This document shows positions 44,399 through 52,836 of a stretch of DNA of 64,000 nucleotides, piece after piece (the stretch's first letter is position 1; each line of letters starts with the position of its first letter). The position numbers and the translations under genes are program-made. The notes below the pieces were generated by a model, which did not search any database, was not told the origin of the DNA, and saw only the letters and a list, made by a program, of their open reading frames with translations. This DNA comes from Celeribacter litoreus (lineage in GTDB: Bacteria; Pseudomonadota; Alphaproteobacteria; Rhodobacterales; Rhodobacteraceae), in the NCBI RefSeq assembly GCF_020165855.1, contig NZ_JAIUFY010000008.1, positions 248,001 to 312,000 on the forward strand, given 5' to 3'.

Positions 44399-45466
44399 TT
44401 ACTCGTAAGGCAAAATAACAGAGAAACAGCTCCCCTGCCCCGGATGGCTTTCAATCCGCAGACGACCGCGGTGGCGGTTCAGGATATGCTTCACAATCGC
44501 GAGGCCCAGACCAGTTCCGCCCATTTCGCGCGAGCGGTGGTTGTCGACGCGGTAGAAACGCTCTGTCAGGCGCGGAATGTGGCGGGTTGGAATGCCCTCG
44601 CCTTGATCCGAGATATCGACACGGACGGCCTCGGACCGCATTGTCGGCTCATCCGTGTGGCTGGTCAGGCAAATGTGAACCTCTTTGTCACGACCGCCGT
44701 ATTTGATGGCGTTCTCGATCAGGTTTGTGAAAACCTGCGTCAGCTGGTCCTGACTGCCCGGAACGATCTCGCTTTCAGAGAGACCTTCCAGAATCAGTGT
44801 GACGTTCTGCTTTTCAGCAAATGCCTGAAGGCTTGCAGTTACGGAACGAAGCAACGCGCAGATATCGACCTTCTCAGTCGGTCGAACACGCCTCTCGGCC
44901 TCGACACGGCTCAGGGACAAAAGATCGCCAACAATGCGATTCATCCGCTTGGCCTCTTTGTCCATGATCTCTAGGAACCGCTTGCGCGCCACAGGATCGG
45001 CGGCGGCCGGTCCGAGCAGAGTCTCGATAAAACCGAGCACTGCCGTCAACGGTGTGCGCAGTTCGTGGCTCACGTTCGCCACGAAATCGCGGCGCATCTG
45101 GCCGGCGTCGTGGAGATCGGTCTTGTCTTCAAAAGCAACGGTCACGCAGGCATAGTCACCGACGATCACAGGATTGAGGGCGACTTCATACACCTGATCC
45201 CGCTGATTTTGCGTAATCCGATAGACGGCTTTCGCAGGTTCAGAAAGACGCAGAACGTTTTCGATTGCATCCAAGAGCATCGGCTGACGCAGCACGGTGA
45301 TATAGTGTCGGCCGACCATCGTCTGATTGAACAACTCGCGCGCGCCGATGTTCCCAGCGACGATACGTTCATCGCGCCCGATGATGACCACCGGGAAGGG
45401 CATCGCCTCCGCCATCGCAGCGACCATCGCGTCGCCGGGGACCGTTTGTTCAAGAAGTCGGACCAT
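44399..45466 (-). CDS. phoR: Phosphate regulon histidine kinase PhoR, without membrane segments
   Basis: A 355-residue sensor kinase partner of PhoB. A PAS domain lies at about 15-115, the dimerisation and phosphotransfer helix at about 125-190 with H134 in NVSHELRTPL, and the ATPase domain at about 240-355 with MGGTGLGLAIVKH. There is no transmembrane helix: a TGA codon lies two codons upstream of the ATG in frame, so the N-terminus cannot extend to include one. E. coli PhoR is membrane-anchored. It must reach PhoU and PstB in some other way. It is first in the pst operon and has its own Pho-box promoter. Confidence 0.92.
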   Translation of the reverse strand: MVRLLEQTVPGDAMVAAMAEAMPFPVVIIGRDERIVAGNIGARELFNQTMVGRHYITVLRQPMLLDAIENVLRLSEPAKAVYRITQNQRDQVYEVALNPVIVGDYACVTVAFEDKTDLHDAGQMRRDFVANVSHELRTPLTAVLGFIETLLGPAAADPVARKRFLEIMDKEAKRMNRIVGDLLSLSRVEAERRVRPTEKVDICALLRSVTASLQAFAEKQNVTLILEGLSESEIVPGSQDQLTQVFTNLIENAIKYGGRDKEVHICLTSHTDEPTMRSEAVRVDISDQGEGIPTRHIPRLTERFYRVDNHRSREMGGTGLGLAIVKHILNRHRGRLRIESHPGQGSCFSVILPYE

Positions 45467-45485
45467 AAATCACTCGTTAGTGGAC

Positions 45486-45517
45486 CCTATAGACCCGATG
45501 TAACCGCCGTGTGACAA
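45486..45517 (-). promoter_or_regulatory. Pho-box promoter of phoR
   Basis: On the minus strand, TTGTCAC-ACGG-CGGTTAC (45500-45517) resembles a Pho box, and a -10 element TATAGG (45486-45491) follows 8 bases later. A further GTTAC copy lies upstream. The leader would be only about 15 bases. Confidence 0.6.
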
Positions 45518-45683
45518 GGGAATTGTAACTGCACCCCAAGGTTGAATTACCTACCGCCGCCACAATCAAGGCAGCTAACGACAGATTCTTTTCCAAAAAA
45601 GTTAAAATTCTGTGTTCGTATCGCTAGCGTAAACATTGAGTTTCCGAAAAATTCGTTGAGTTGTGAATCGTTATTAATTTTCA

Positions 45684-46148
45684 ATGTTTCTCAACCATTT
45701 GAGGGAAATCGGACTGAAGAGGCTCAGAATGAGTGGCGCGAGAAGCAATACGTTTCGAGAAATGATGGCGCATCTTTCCGAAGTTGCCCCGGGCAAAACG
45801 CATACCGTTTTGATGGTCGGAAAATCTCCGCAAATGCATGATCTTGAACGTCATCTCGGCATGTGCGCGGGCGTCTTGTCGATCCGCTACGGAGATTTTT
45901 CGCGAGATTTGATTGAACGGCTCAAACCGGACAGCATTCTCTGTCCCGCCATCGGTGAAGACTTCGACTGTATCGAGATTGCGGATTTTCTTGCATCCAC
46001 CTGTTTTCAGGGAACCCTTCGGGTGTTTTGCGGAACAGAGTTGCACCACGGGGTGATCCGCAGAGACCTCTGCAGCCGCTATCCGAACCACGACTTCGAC
46101 ATCCTGACTTTCGCAACGAAACCGCGGGCCCTGACCAGATTGCACTGA
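45684..46148 (+). CDS. Protein of unknown function, 154 residues
   Basis: I do not recognise it. It is soluble, without signal peptide. The alternation of hydrophobic strands and helices (HTVLMVGKSP, GVLSIRYGD, DSILCPAIGEDFDCIEIADFL, GTLRVFCG) suggests an alpha/beta Rossmann-like or receiver-like fold. No catalytic motif is clear. The ATG at 45684 or an internal ATG at 45729 could be the start. It is preceded by a 140-base AT-rich stretch, likely its promoter, and converges on the carbonic anhydrase with 11 bases between stop codons. Both strands are open here; the plus reading has the more protein-like composition. Confidence 0.6.
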   Translation: MFLNHLREIGLKRLRMSGARSNTFREMMAHLSEVAPGKTHTVLMVGKSPQMHDLERHLGMCAGVLSIRYGDFSRDLIERLKPDSILCPAIGEDFDCIEIADFLASTCFQGTLRVFCGTELHHGVIRRDLCSRYPNHDFDILTFATKPRALTRLH

Positions 46149-46159
46149 CGCGGTGCATT

Positions 46160-46690
46160 TCAGCCGATTTTTTTCAACCCGTCGCGGAACCGCTGCGCGT
46201 TCTGTTGGTAATGCAGCGCTGAGGACTTGAGCCCTGCGATCTGCTCTTCGGTGAGTGTCCGTACCACTTTACCGGGCGCGCCCATGACGAGAGATCCGTC
46301 GGGGATCTCCTTGTTCTCTGTAATCAGCGCATTCGCGCCGATCAGACAGTTTTTACCGATCTTTGCGCCGTTCAGCACGGTCGCGCCCATGCCGATCAGG
46401 GAATTGTCACCAATCGTGCAACCGTGAAGCATGGCCTTGTGCCCGATGGTGCACCCCTTCCCGATGGTGAGCGGATAGCCCATATCCGTATGGAGGACGG
46501 AGTTTTCCTGAATATTCGTGCCTTCGCCGACGAAAATGACCTCGTTGTCGCCGCGCAGTGTGGCGCCAAACCAGATGTTCGTATGTTCTTCGAGCACGAC
46601 TTTGCCGATTACATTCGCGTCCGGCGCGACCCAATAGTCTCCGTTCAGCGGGAGCACAGGCGCATGAGAGTCCAAGCTGTAAAGTGTCAT
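46160..46690 (-). CDS. Gamma-carbonic anhydrase-like hexapeptide protein (YrdA family)
   Basis: A 176-residue left-handed beta-helix protein. Metal ligands of the Cam type are present: H67 (VLHTDMGYP), H84 (IGHKAM) and H89 (LHGCTIG), with R46 and D48 in GATLRGDNE. It lacks the acidic loop of archaeal Cam, as YrdA-type proteins do, so carbonic anhydrase activity is not assured. The ATG follows GGAGGAAGG and overlaps the gmk stop by 4 bases. Confidence 0.9.
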   Translation of the reverse strand: MTLYSLDSHAPVLPLNGDYWVAPDANVIGKVVLEEHTNIWFGATLRGDNEVIFVGEGTNIQENSVLHTDMGYPLTIGKGCTIGHKAMLHGCTIGDNSLIGMGATVLNGAKIGKNCLIGANALITENKEIPDGSLVMGAPGKVVRTLTEEQIAGLKSSALHYQQNAQRFRDGLKKIG

Positions 46691-47352
46691 CCTTCCTCCT
46701 CCTCGAATTCCGTCTGAAGTCCGCGCACAAACGGCATGAGGCCCGGTTGTTGCGCGCGACGCAGACGTTCCGCTTCGATGATAGTTTGCAGATGCGCAAA
46801 CGTCTGGTCCAGATCATCATTAACAAGCACGTAATCATAGCCACCCCAGTGGCTGATTTCGTCCCAGCTTTGCTGCATCCGCTTCGCGATGACCTCCGGC
46901 TGATCCTGACCGCGTTCGACCAAACGGCGACGCAGTTCGCGGATCGACGGCGGCAGAATGAAGATCGAGAGAACGTGGTCGCTCAGGACGGAATTCGAAA
47001 TCTGCTGCGCACCCTGCCAGTCCACGTCGAAGAGAACGTCCCGCCCGCTCTCGATGGCCTCACGCACCGGACCAGCGGGCGAACCATAATAATTGCCAAA
47101 CACCTGCGCATGTTCGAGCATCTCGCCCTCGTCCACCATCTCGCGGAACGCGGGCGTATCGACGAAGTGATACTCGACCCCGTTCGTTTCCCCGGGACGC
47201 GGATCGCGGGTCGTAGCGGAGACAGAAAAACGCAAAGTTTCGTCCCATGCCATAAGCTTGCGCGCCAAGGTCGATTTCCCCGCTCCGGACGGCGACGACA
47301 AGATGATGAGCAGGCCGCGACGGGAAGTGGACTGGCTTTTTGCCTGTGACAT
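46687..47352 (-). CDS. gmk: Guanylate kinase
   Basis: Phosphorylates GMP to GDP; cytoplasmic and essential. It has 221 residues. The P-loop is [10 protein letters not shown] (19-28), and the GMP-binding segment is [23 protein letters not shown]. The ATG at 47352 follows GAAGGAG; a start 7 codons upstream is less likely. It overlaps the carbonic anhydrase-like gene by 4 bases, so the two share an mRNA. A yicC-type gene, often next to gmk elsewhere, is not in this window. Confidence 0.96.
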   Translation of the reverse strand: MSQAKSQSTSRRGLLIILSSPSGAGKSTLARKLMAWDETLRFSVSATTRDPRPGETNGVEYHFVDTPAFREMVDEGEMLEHAQVFGNYYGSPAGPVREAIESGRDVLFDVDWQGAQQISNSVLSDHVLSIFILPPSIRELRRRLVERGQDQPEVIAKRMQQSWDEISHWGGYDYVLVNDDLDQTFAHLQTIIEAERLRRAQQPGLMPFVRGLQTEFEEEEG

Positions 47353-47565
47353 TATGGGCTCCTTCTCGATCACGTTGGCCGTCGCAATCTATATCCGCCT
47401 CCCCGCACGTTGGAAAGCGCTGCGTGCTTGCCGTTGCCACCAACATCAAAGCGCAAAATATCAGAGGGATATAAAGACCGCTGCGCCCACTCCGTAAATG
47501 TCATGAAAAACAGAATTTCGGCGCTTTAATTGCTCAGTTTTCCCACGATTTGGCCAGATTTCTGG

Positions 47566-47580
47566 TTAATAAATCCTTAA
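47566..47580. promoter_or_regulatory. CtrA-like site TTAA-N7-TTAA
   Basis: An exact match to the alphaproteobacterial CtrA consensus, 237 bases before the PAS_5 start codon and in an AT-rich promoter-like stretch. In GC-rich DNA such a match is rare by chance. Confidence 0.55.
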
Positions 47581-47618
47581 GAGTTCCCGAACAAATCTTC
47601 AGAAGTTCCCGCGTCACG

Positions 47619-47633
47619 TTAACCATTTGTTAG
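47619..47633. promoter_or_regulatory. Second, imperfect CtrA-like site (TTAA-N7-TTAG)
   Basis: Seven of eight consensus bases, 38 bases downstream of the first site. Paired CtrA sites are common in CtrA-controlled promoters. Confidence 0.4.
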
Positions 47634-47816
47634 GTTTTGTCCCACTATGCGGCACGTTCATGTCATACTAACCTCATCGCAACGCGCGCAAATCGCGTTG
47701 CATTTGACATGCGGGTCACCGGGTCGAATATCCGGGCAGTCACACCAGAACGGTCTATCCCGCCTTCGCACGCTCCGCCTCGCCAGAGGCGTGACAGCCA
47801 GACGACAGGTGATGAG

Positions 47817-48485
47817 ATGACAAAAGTCGAGTTTAGCAACGGAAATGTTGTGCCGTTTTTGCAGCGGCGGACCGAGACGCATTTTGCTGCGCTCAAGACA
47901 GTTGAGGGTTATTGGAATGGTCTGCGCCAAGGACGGTCGATCCCGCTTCGTTCCGACATCGATCCGCGCGGCATTCAGGACGCGCTCGAGTATGCCTTTA
48001 TCCTCGAACGCATCGCACCGGGTGTGGCGCGGTTCCGACTGGCCGGAATGCATCTGACGGACCTCATGGGAATGGAAGTGCGCGGCATGCCGTTGACCGC
48101 GATGTTTGTGCCAGAAGCGCGCGCTACTGTTTCAACTGCGCTTGAGGCGGTCTTTGATACGCCGGAATGTACCACCCTCACACTAGAGGCCGAGCGCGGC
48201 ATTGGGCGTGGTGAGATGAGCGGCGCGCTCCTTCTTTGTCCCCTCAAATCCGATCTGGGCGACGTCAATCGCGTCCTTGGCGCGCTCCAAACGAACGGTC
48301 CGATTGGACGCCAGCCGCGTCGGTTCAAGATCGGAGGTGCTCAGATGAATTCGGAGACACGTGCAGAACGCGGCCAAGAATTCGCAGAAGCGAAGCGCAA
48401 GTATGAAGGCAAAATTTCCAAGGCACCGCGTCCGCGCGGCGGGACGGAAAAGCCGAGGTTACGTTTGGTAAAATCCGACATGTAA
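47817..48485 (+). CDS. PAS_5 domain protein (PF07310-like)
   Basis: A 222-residue cytoplasmic protein. Residues about 20-160 are a PAS fold of the PAS_5 type: YWNGLRQGRSIPLRSDIDPRG (in two halves around 32-52), then FILERIAPGVARFRLAGMHL, then MEVRGMPLTAMF. The C-terminal 50 residues are basic and probably disordered. PAS_5 proteins include Caulobacter MopJ, which links stress to CtrA-dependent cell-cycle control; the CtrA-like sites upstream make a related role plausible here, as inference. The ATG at 47817 is chosen because the domain begins soon after; the ribosome-binding site AGGTGATGAG is moderate. Confidence 0.85.
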   Translation: MTKVEFSNGNVVPFLQRRTETHFAALKTVEGYWNGLRQGRSIPLRSDIDPRGIQDALEYAFILERIAPGVARFRLAGMHLTDLMGMEVRGMPLTAMFVPEARATVSTALEAVFDTPECTTLTLEAERGIGRGEMSGALLLCPLKSDLGDVNRVLGALQTNGPIGRQPRRFKIGGAQMNSETRAERGQEFAEAKRKYEGKISKAPRPRGGTEKPRLRLVKSDM

Positions 48486-48528
48486 GAGGAGTGACCGGGG
48501 GGAACCTCTCTTCTGTCGCGACCAAACG

Positions 48529-48559
48529 AAAAAAGCCGGGCCCCAGAGCCCGGCTTTTT
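48529..48559. terminator. Bidirectional terminator between the PAS_5 gene and DAHP synthase
   Basis: A perfect stem AAAAAGCCGGGC / GCCCGGCTTTTT closes loop CCCAGA, with A and T runs on both sides. Confidence 0.92.
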
Positions 48560-48580
48560 GCATTCGTGGATCGGCGCAGT

Positions 48581-49951
48581 TTACGCAGTCGCCGCGATAG
48601 TCTCCGGCGTCTGGCCCTTCTGGAGTTCCTCAGCGACGAGGAATGCAAGCTCCAGAGACTGGGACGCGTTCAGGCGCGGGTCACAGGCGGTGTGGTAGCG
48701 ATCGGCGAGGTTCTCGTCCGTCACAGCACGCAGACCACCGGTGCACTCGGTCACGTCCTGACCGGTCATCTCGAAGTGAACGCCGCCCGGAACCGTGCCC
48801 TGCTCGCGATGAACCGCAAAGAATTCCTGAACTTCGCCAAGAACTTGCTCGAACGGACGGGTTTTGTAACCGCTGTCAGATTTGATCGTGTTGCCGTGCA
48901 TCGGGTCACAGGACCAGACAACGTTTGCACCCTCGGCTTTCACGGTCTCAACGAGGCGCGGCAGGTGGTCGCCCACTTTACCTGCGCCGAAGCGTGCGAT
49001 GAGCGTCAGACGGCCAGCTTCGTTCTCAGGGTTCAGTTTGCCCATGAGAACTTTGAGGTCTTCTGCGGTCGTGGTCGGGCCACATTTGAGACCGATCGGG
49101 TTTTCAACGCCGCGGCAGAATTCGACATGTGCGCCGTCCGGCTGACGGGTGCGGTCGCCGATCCAGATCATGTGACCGGAGCCTGCAATCGTCGCACCAG
49201 AAGTGCTGTCCACACGGGTCAGGGCCTCTTCATATTCAAGCAGCAGAGCTTCATGCGAGGTGTAGAAATCAACTGTCTGAAGATCAGGGTTGTTCTCACC
49301 GGTCATGCCAGCCGCTTTCATGAAGTCGAGCGCATCTTGGATGCGGTTCGCCATGTCGCGGTATTTCTCTGCCTCATCGGACTCGGTGAAGCCGAGGGTC
49401 CAGGAGTGCACGCGGTGAATATCTGCGAAACCACCTTTGGAGAAGGCGCGCAGAAGGTTCAGGGATGCCGCCGCCTGCGTGTAGGCATGCAGCATGCGCT
49501 GCGGATCAGGGATGCGAGCCTCTGGAGTGAAGTCGAAACCATTGATGATGTCACCACGGTAAGACGGCAGTTCCACACCATTCGAGGTCTCGGTCGGCGC
49601 AGAGCGCGGCTTGGCGAACTGGCCGGCCATACGACCGACTTTGATCACCGGCACTTTCGCACCAAAAGTGAGAACCATAGCCATCTGAAGCATGACTTTG
49701 AACGTGTCACGGATGTTGTTGCCGGTGAACTCGGCAAAGCTCTCTGCGCAGTCGCCGCCCTGAAGAAGGAAGGCCTCGCCACGGGACGCTTTGGCCAAGG
49801 AGCGCTTGAGTTTACGCGCCTCACCCGCAAAAACGAGCGGCGGATATTTGGCGAGCTGAGCCTCTACAGCATTCAGCGCGGCCTCGTCCGTATAGTCGGG
49901 CATTTGCACACGCGGTTTGTTGCGCCATGCGGTTTTCACCCAATCCGTCAT
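48581..49951 (-). CDS. Class II 3-deoxy-7-phosphoheptulonate (DAHP) synthase
   Basis: The first step of the shikimate pathway, joining phosphoenolpyruvate and erythrose 4-phosphate; cytoplasmic. The 456 residues and features belong to the plant-like class II enzymes: [11 protein letters not shown] (about 63-73), [14 protein letters not shown] (about 104-117), [21 protein letters not shown], and [10 protein letters not shown] with the metal-binding His (about 349-358). The ATG at 49951 follows GGAGTAAG; the longer frame adds 16 residues before the usual N-terminus MTDWVKTAW. Confidence 0.96.
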   Translation of the reverse strand: MTDWVKTAWRNKPRVQMPDYTDEAALNAVEAQLAKYPPLVFAGEARKLKRSLAKASRGEAFLLQGGDCAESFAEFTGNNIRDTFKVMLQMAMVLTFGAKVPVIKVGRMAGQFAKPRSAPTETSNGVELPSYRGDIINGFDFTPEARIPDPQRMLHAYTQAAASLNLLRAFSKGGFADIHRVHSWTLGFTESDEAEKYRDMANRIQDALDFMKAAGMTGENNPDLQTVDFYTSHEALLLEYEEALTRVDSTSGATIAGSGHMIWIGDRTRQPDGAHVEFCRGVENPIGLKCGPTTTAEDLKVLMGKLNPENEAGRLTLIARFGAGKVGDHLPRLVETVKAEGANVVWSCDPMHGNTIKSDSGYKTRPFEQVLGEVQEFFAVHREQGTVPGGVHFEMTGQDVTECTGGLRAVTDENLADRYHTACDPRLNASQSLELAFLVAEELQKGQTPETIAATA

Positions 49952-50125
49952 CGTTCTTACTCCAAAACGTTGTCTATTCTCCTCCCTCCGTCCGCGCACT
50001 GTTAGCGCACACGAAAGTCTGACGACTTATAAGCAGGAGAAGCCGATGAGAAAACCCAAAAGAGACTCGCAAAGGTGCAGAAATGACGGGCAAATGCCTA
50101 TTTCCTGCGCTCGGGACTGATGCCG

Positions 50126-51232
50126 TTACGGACGCGGCGTGATGCTGTACGCTGCGCCCTCCATGACCGAGAGGAACCAGATCGAGCCATCGGGAGCGAT
50201 TTCGATGTCCCGAACGCGTCCAGTTTCCGGCCATGACCACGTTGTCTGTTCCCATGTCTGCGGGTCCATCACGGCGATGTAGTCGAATTTGAGAGAGCCA
50301 ATCAGATGCGCGCCAGCGAGTTCTGGAAACAGATCGCCACTATATACAGCGTACCCGGAGGGTGCGATTGAGGGGGTCCACTGATGCACGGGCGGAGCTG
50401 TCCCCTCAAGGAGCGGTGGAGCAAATCGTCCCCCGCCATAATTCTCCCCGTAGGTGGTGAGCGGCCAACCGTAATTTTCGCCTTTGATCACGCGGTTGAT
50501 TTCATCTCCGCCTTGCGGCCCGTGTTCATTCACCCAAAGGCGTCCGGACAGATCGAGCGCCGCACCCTGAGGATTGCGGTGCCCGAAGGACCAGATTTGC
50601 GGCAGCGCATTTGCTTGATCGACGAAAGGATTGTCCGCCGGGATCGTCCCGTCGCGGTTGATACGGAGGACCGTCCCATTCGCGCGCGACAGATCCTGCG
50701 CTGACTCGCGGTCTCCACGTTCTCCGACCGTCAGATAGAGGGTTCCGTCCGCGGCCTCGACGATGCGCGATCCGAAGTGCTGCCCGCGACGTGATTCCTC
50801 ACTCATCACAAAAAGATCCCGAAACCCCTCGATCCGTCCGTCAATGAGACGCCCGACGCCAAGCGCGGTTCCTGCCCCGCCGCGCATCGGTTTAGCATAA
50901 CTCAGGAATATCTCTCGACTCTCCTCGAAATCGCGCGGAACCATGATGTCGAGCAATCCGCCCTGCCCGTTCTCCCAAACGCGCGGGACCCCGCGCAACT
51001 CAATCCGCTTTCCATCCCTGAGATGCAAAAGCCGACCATCAATTTCCGAGATCAACACACCACCATCCGGCAGAAACGCGATAGACCAGGGTTCATCAAG
51101 GCCCGAAACCATCTCTGTGACGTCGACAGACTTGCCCCCGGCCATGCGCTCCACAGCTAGTGCCGCAGCAGGAAAAGATAGGGCAAACACTGGCACCGTC
51201 AGAAGCACGTTTCGGATCAGCTGAAATGTCAT
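50126..51232 (-). CDS. PQQ-dependent aldose sugar dehydrogenase-like protein
   Basis: A 368-residue exported beta-propeller. Residues 1-26 are a signal peptide ending AAALA. The soluble glucose/aldose dehydrogenase features are LDEPWSIAFLPDGGVLISE (45-63), GQGGLLDI, the catalytic-type His in RRGQHFGSRI, SFGHRNPQGAAL (about 216-227), and NEHGPQGGDEIN (about 236-247). It would oxidise aldose sugars in the periplasm with PQQ; no PQQ synthesis genes are nearby. Related proteins without PQQ activity exist, so the substrate is open. Confidence 0.9.
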   Translation of the reverse strand: MTFQLIRNVLLTVPVFALSFPAAALAVERMAGGKSVDVTEMVSGLDEPWSIAFLPDGGVLISEIDGRLLHLRDGKRIELRGVPRVWENGQGGLLDIMVPRDFEESREIFLSYAKPMRGGAGTALGVGRLIDGRIEGFRDLFVMSEESRRGQHFGSRIVEAADGTLYLTVGERGDRESAQDLSRANGTVLRINRDGTIPADNPFVDQANALPQIWSFGHRNPQGAALDLSGRLWVNEHGPQGGDEINRVIKGENYGWPLTTYGENYGGGRFAPPLLEGTAPPVHQWTPSIAPSGYAVYSGDLFPELAGAHLIGSLKFDYIAVMDPQTWEQTTWSWPETGRVRDIEIAPDGSIWFLSVMEGAAYSITPRP

Positions 51233-51245
51233 CGGAACCCTTCCG

Positions 51246-51503
51246 TCAATATGTCCTGTAGAAAGGACGTAGACCGAAATACCTGCGCATCCATCTCAGA
51301 AAGCTGACCTTGGCGAGAATACGCCCGAGTCGGCGCACTCTGCCCAGACTCGTAGAGAAACGGGCCATTTCTCCGACAGCGCGTAATTTCCGGTCAAAAG
51401 ACCTGAATTTACCCTTCAGAATTTGAGCAAATGCCCTAAATGCGCCCAAAGAACGCGGCGGCATCTCTTTCCAATTGGTCAAAGCGCGTCTAGGCTCCGC
51501 CAT
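51246..51503 (-). CDS. Doubtful small open frame, 85 residues
   Basis: A basic 85-residue frame (rich in Arg, Phe and Leu, no hydrophobic segment) whose stop is 13 bases before the sugar dehydrogenase start. It has no clear ribosome-binding site and I recognise nothing in it. The stretch 51233-51534 must also contain the livJ promoter, and this frame may be chance. I list it because otherwise these 302 bases hold no gene. Confidence 0.22.
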   Translation of the reverse strand: MAEPRRALTNWKEMPPRSLGAFRAFAQILKGKFRSFDRKLRAVGEMARFSTSLGRVRRLGRILAKVSFLRWMRRYFGLRPFYRTY

Positions 51504-51534
51504 ATAAATTTTTCAAAATCAGGGAGAATTCCAT

Positions 51535-52719
51535 ATGAAAAAGCTGCTTCTGGCGACGACTGCGGCCACGATGTTGACCGGCGCCGCATCAGCCGAAGAA
51601 ATCAAGATCGGTGTGATGCTTGGCTTCACCGGTCCGGCTGAATCCTTGGCGCCCGATATGTTCGGCGGCGCAAAGGCAGCCATCGCAGAAGCATCTGACA
51701 GCGGGATGTTCCTCGACGGTACCACGATTGCTGTGGTCCAGGGTGACTCCTCCTGTGTGGATGCGGCTGTTTCGACCGCTGTTGCCGACCGTTTCGTGAC
51801 GGCTGATGGCGTCTCCGGCATTATCGGTGCGCTGTGCTCTGGTGCGACCATTGCGGCACTTCAGAACGTCGCAATCCCGAACGGCATGGTGATGATTTCC
51901 CCGTCCGCGACCTCTCCTGCGCTGACCTCCATCGAAGACAACGGCCTGTTCTTCCGCGCTTCCCCGTCCGACGCCCGTCAGGGTCAGGTGATGGCAGAAT
52001 CGCTCATGGAAAAAGGCGTGACCTCTGTTGCCGTGACCTACACCAACAACGACTACGGCAAGGGTCTCGCTGACGCGTTTGAAGCCTCCTATACCGAAAT
52101 GGGCGGCATCGTGACGATCAACGCCTCCCACGAAGATGGCAAAGCCGACTACTCCGCTGAAGTCGGTGCACTGGCTGCTGCTGGTGGCGATCTTCTCGTG
52201 GTTGTTGGCTATCTGGACCAAGGTGGCCCGGGCATCATCCGTGCCGCTCTCGACACCGGTGCATTCGACATGTTCCACCTGCCGGACGCGATGATCGGCC
52301 AGTCCATCGAAGATCGCTTTGGCGACGAAATCGAAGGCTCCACCGGTCAGGTTCCGGGCTCTGATAGCGAAGGCGGCGACATGCTCGTCCCGATCGGCGA
52401 AGCGAACGGCTATGATGCAACCGCGCCTTATGCACCGGAATCCTATGACGCAGGTGCTCTGATGGTTCTCGCTATGCAGGCTGCTGGTTCCACCGATCCG
52501 CAGGTCTACAAAGACAAAGTCTTCGACGTGGCCAACGCTCCGGGCGAAATGATCTACCCGGGTGAGATTGCCAAAGCCCTCGAAATCCTCGCTGCTGGCG
52601 GCGAAATCGACTATGTCGGCGGTTCCGCTGTTGAGCTGATCGAGCCGGGCGAAGCCGCTGGCTCCTACCGTGAAATCGTCGTCGAAGGCGGCAAGATCAC
52701 CACGGTTGGCTATCGCTAA
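51535..52719 (+). CDS. livJ: Branched-chain amino acid ABC transporter substrate-binding protein
   Basis: A 394-residue periplasmic binding protein of the Leu/Ile/Val type. Residues 1-20 are a signal peptide (LLATTAATMLTGAASA). The mature protein shows KIGVMLGFTGPAESLAPDMF, a Cys pair (about C63 and C103) and VAVTYTNNDYGKGLADAF typical of the family. Related proteins also bind amides or urea. It is first in a full transporter operon, followed by a hairpin before livG. The ATG follows AGGGAGAA. Biased codon choice fits high expression. Confidence 0.92.
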   Translation: MKKLLLATTAATMLTGAASAEEIKIGVMLGFTGPAESLAPDMFGGAKAAIAEASDSGMFLDGTTIAVVQGDSSCVDAAVSTAVADRFVTADGVSGIIGALCSGATIAALQNVAIPNGMVMISPSATSPALTSIEDNGLFFRASPSDARQGQVMAESLMEKGVTSVAVTYTNNDYGKGLADAFEASYTEMGGIVTINASHEDGKADYSAEVGALAAAGGDLLVVVGYLDQGGPGIIRAALDTGAFDMFHLPDAMIGQSIEDRFGDEIEGSTGQVPGSDSEGGDMLVPIGEANGYDATAPYAPESYDAGALMVLAMQAAGSTDPQVYKDKVFDVANAPGEMIYPGEIAKALEILAAGGEIDYVGGSAVELIEPGEAAGSYREIVVEGGKITTVGYR

Positions 52720-52735
52720 TCTTTAGCATCTCGTG

Positions 52736-52763
52736 CAGCCCGATTCCTCACGGAGTCGGGCTG
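52736..52763 (+). other. Stable intercistronic hairpin after livJ
   Basis: A 12-bp stem CAGCCCGATTCC / GGAGTCGGGCTG (one G-T wobble) closes a TCAC tetraloop, without a T-run. It probably stabilises the livJ mRNA or attenuates read-through, giving more binding protein than membrane components. Confidence 0.7.
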
Positions 52764-52836
52764 TATCTATACAAAAACCGAAGTGCGACAGCCCGATTGA
52801 TGGCCAAGTCGCATCATCAACAGCGGGATATTCAAC

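Larger units (their letters stand above)
47353..47816. other. Gene-free divergent region between gmk and the PAS_5 gene
   Basis: 464 bases. A frame on the plus strand is open from 47637 but has no ribosome-binding site or recognisable product before 47817. The centre (47520-47640) is AT-rich and holds two CtrA-like sites, listed separately. I see no other element. Confidence 0.6.

Noticed and set aside
45681-46145. Long minus-strand frame opposite the 154-residue protein
   Set aside because: Nearly co-extensive with the plus frame; its composition is rich in Arg, Cys and His in the way of antisense frames and it resembles no family.
47637-47816. 60-codon extension at the start of the PAS_5 gene
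   Set aside because: It begins with TTG, lacks a ribosome-binding site and conserved residues, and overlaps the presumed promoter with the CtrA-like sites.
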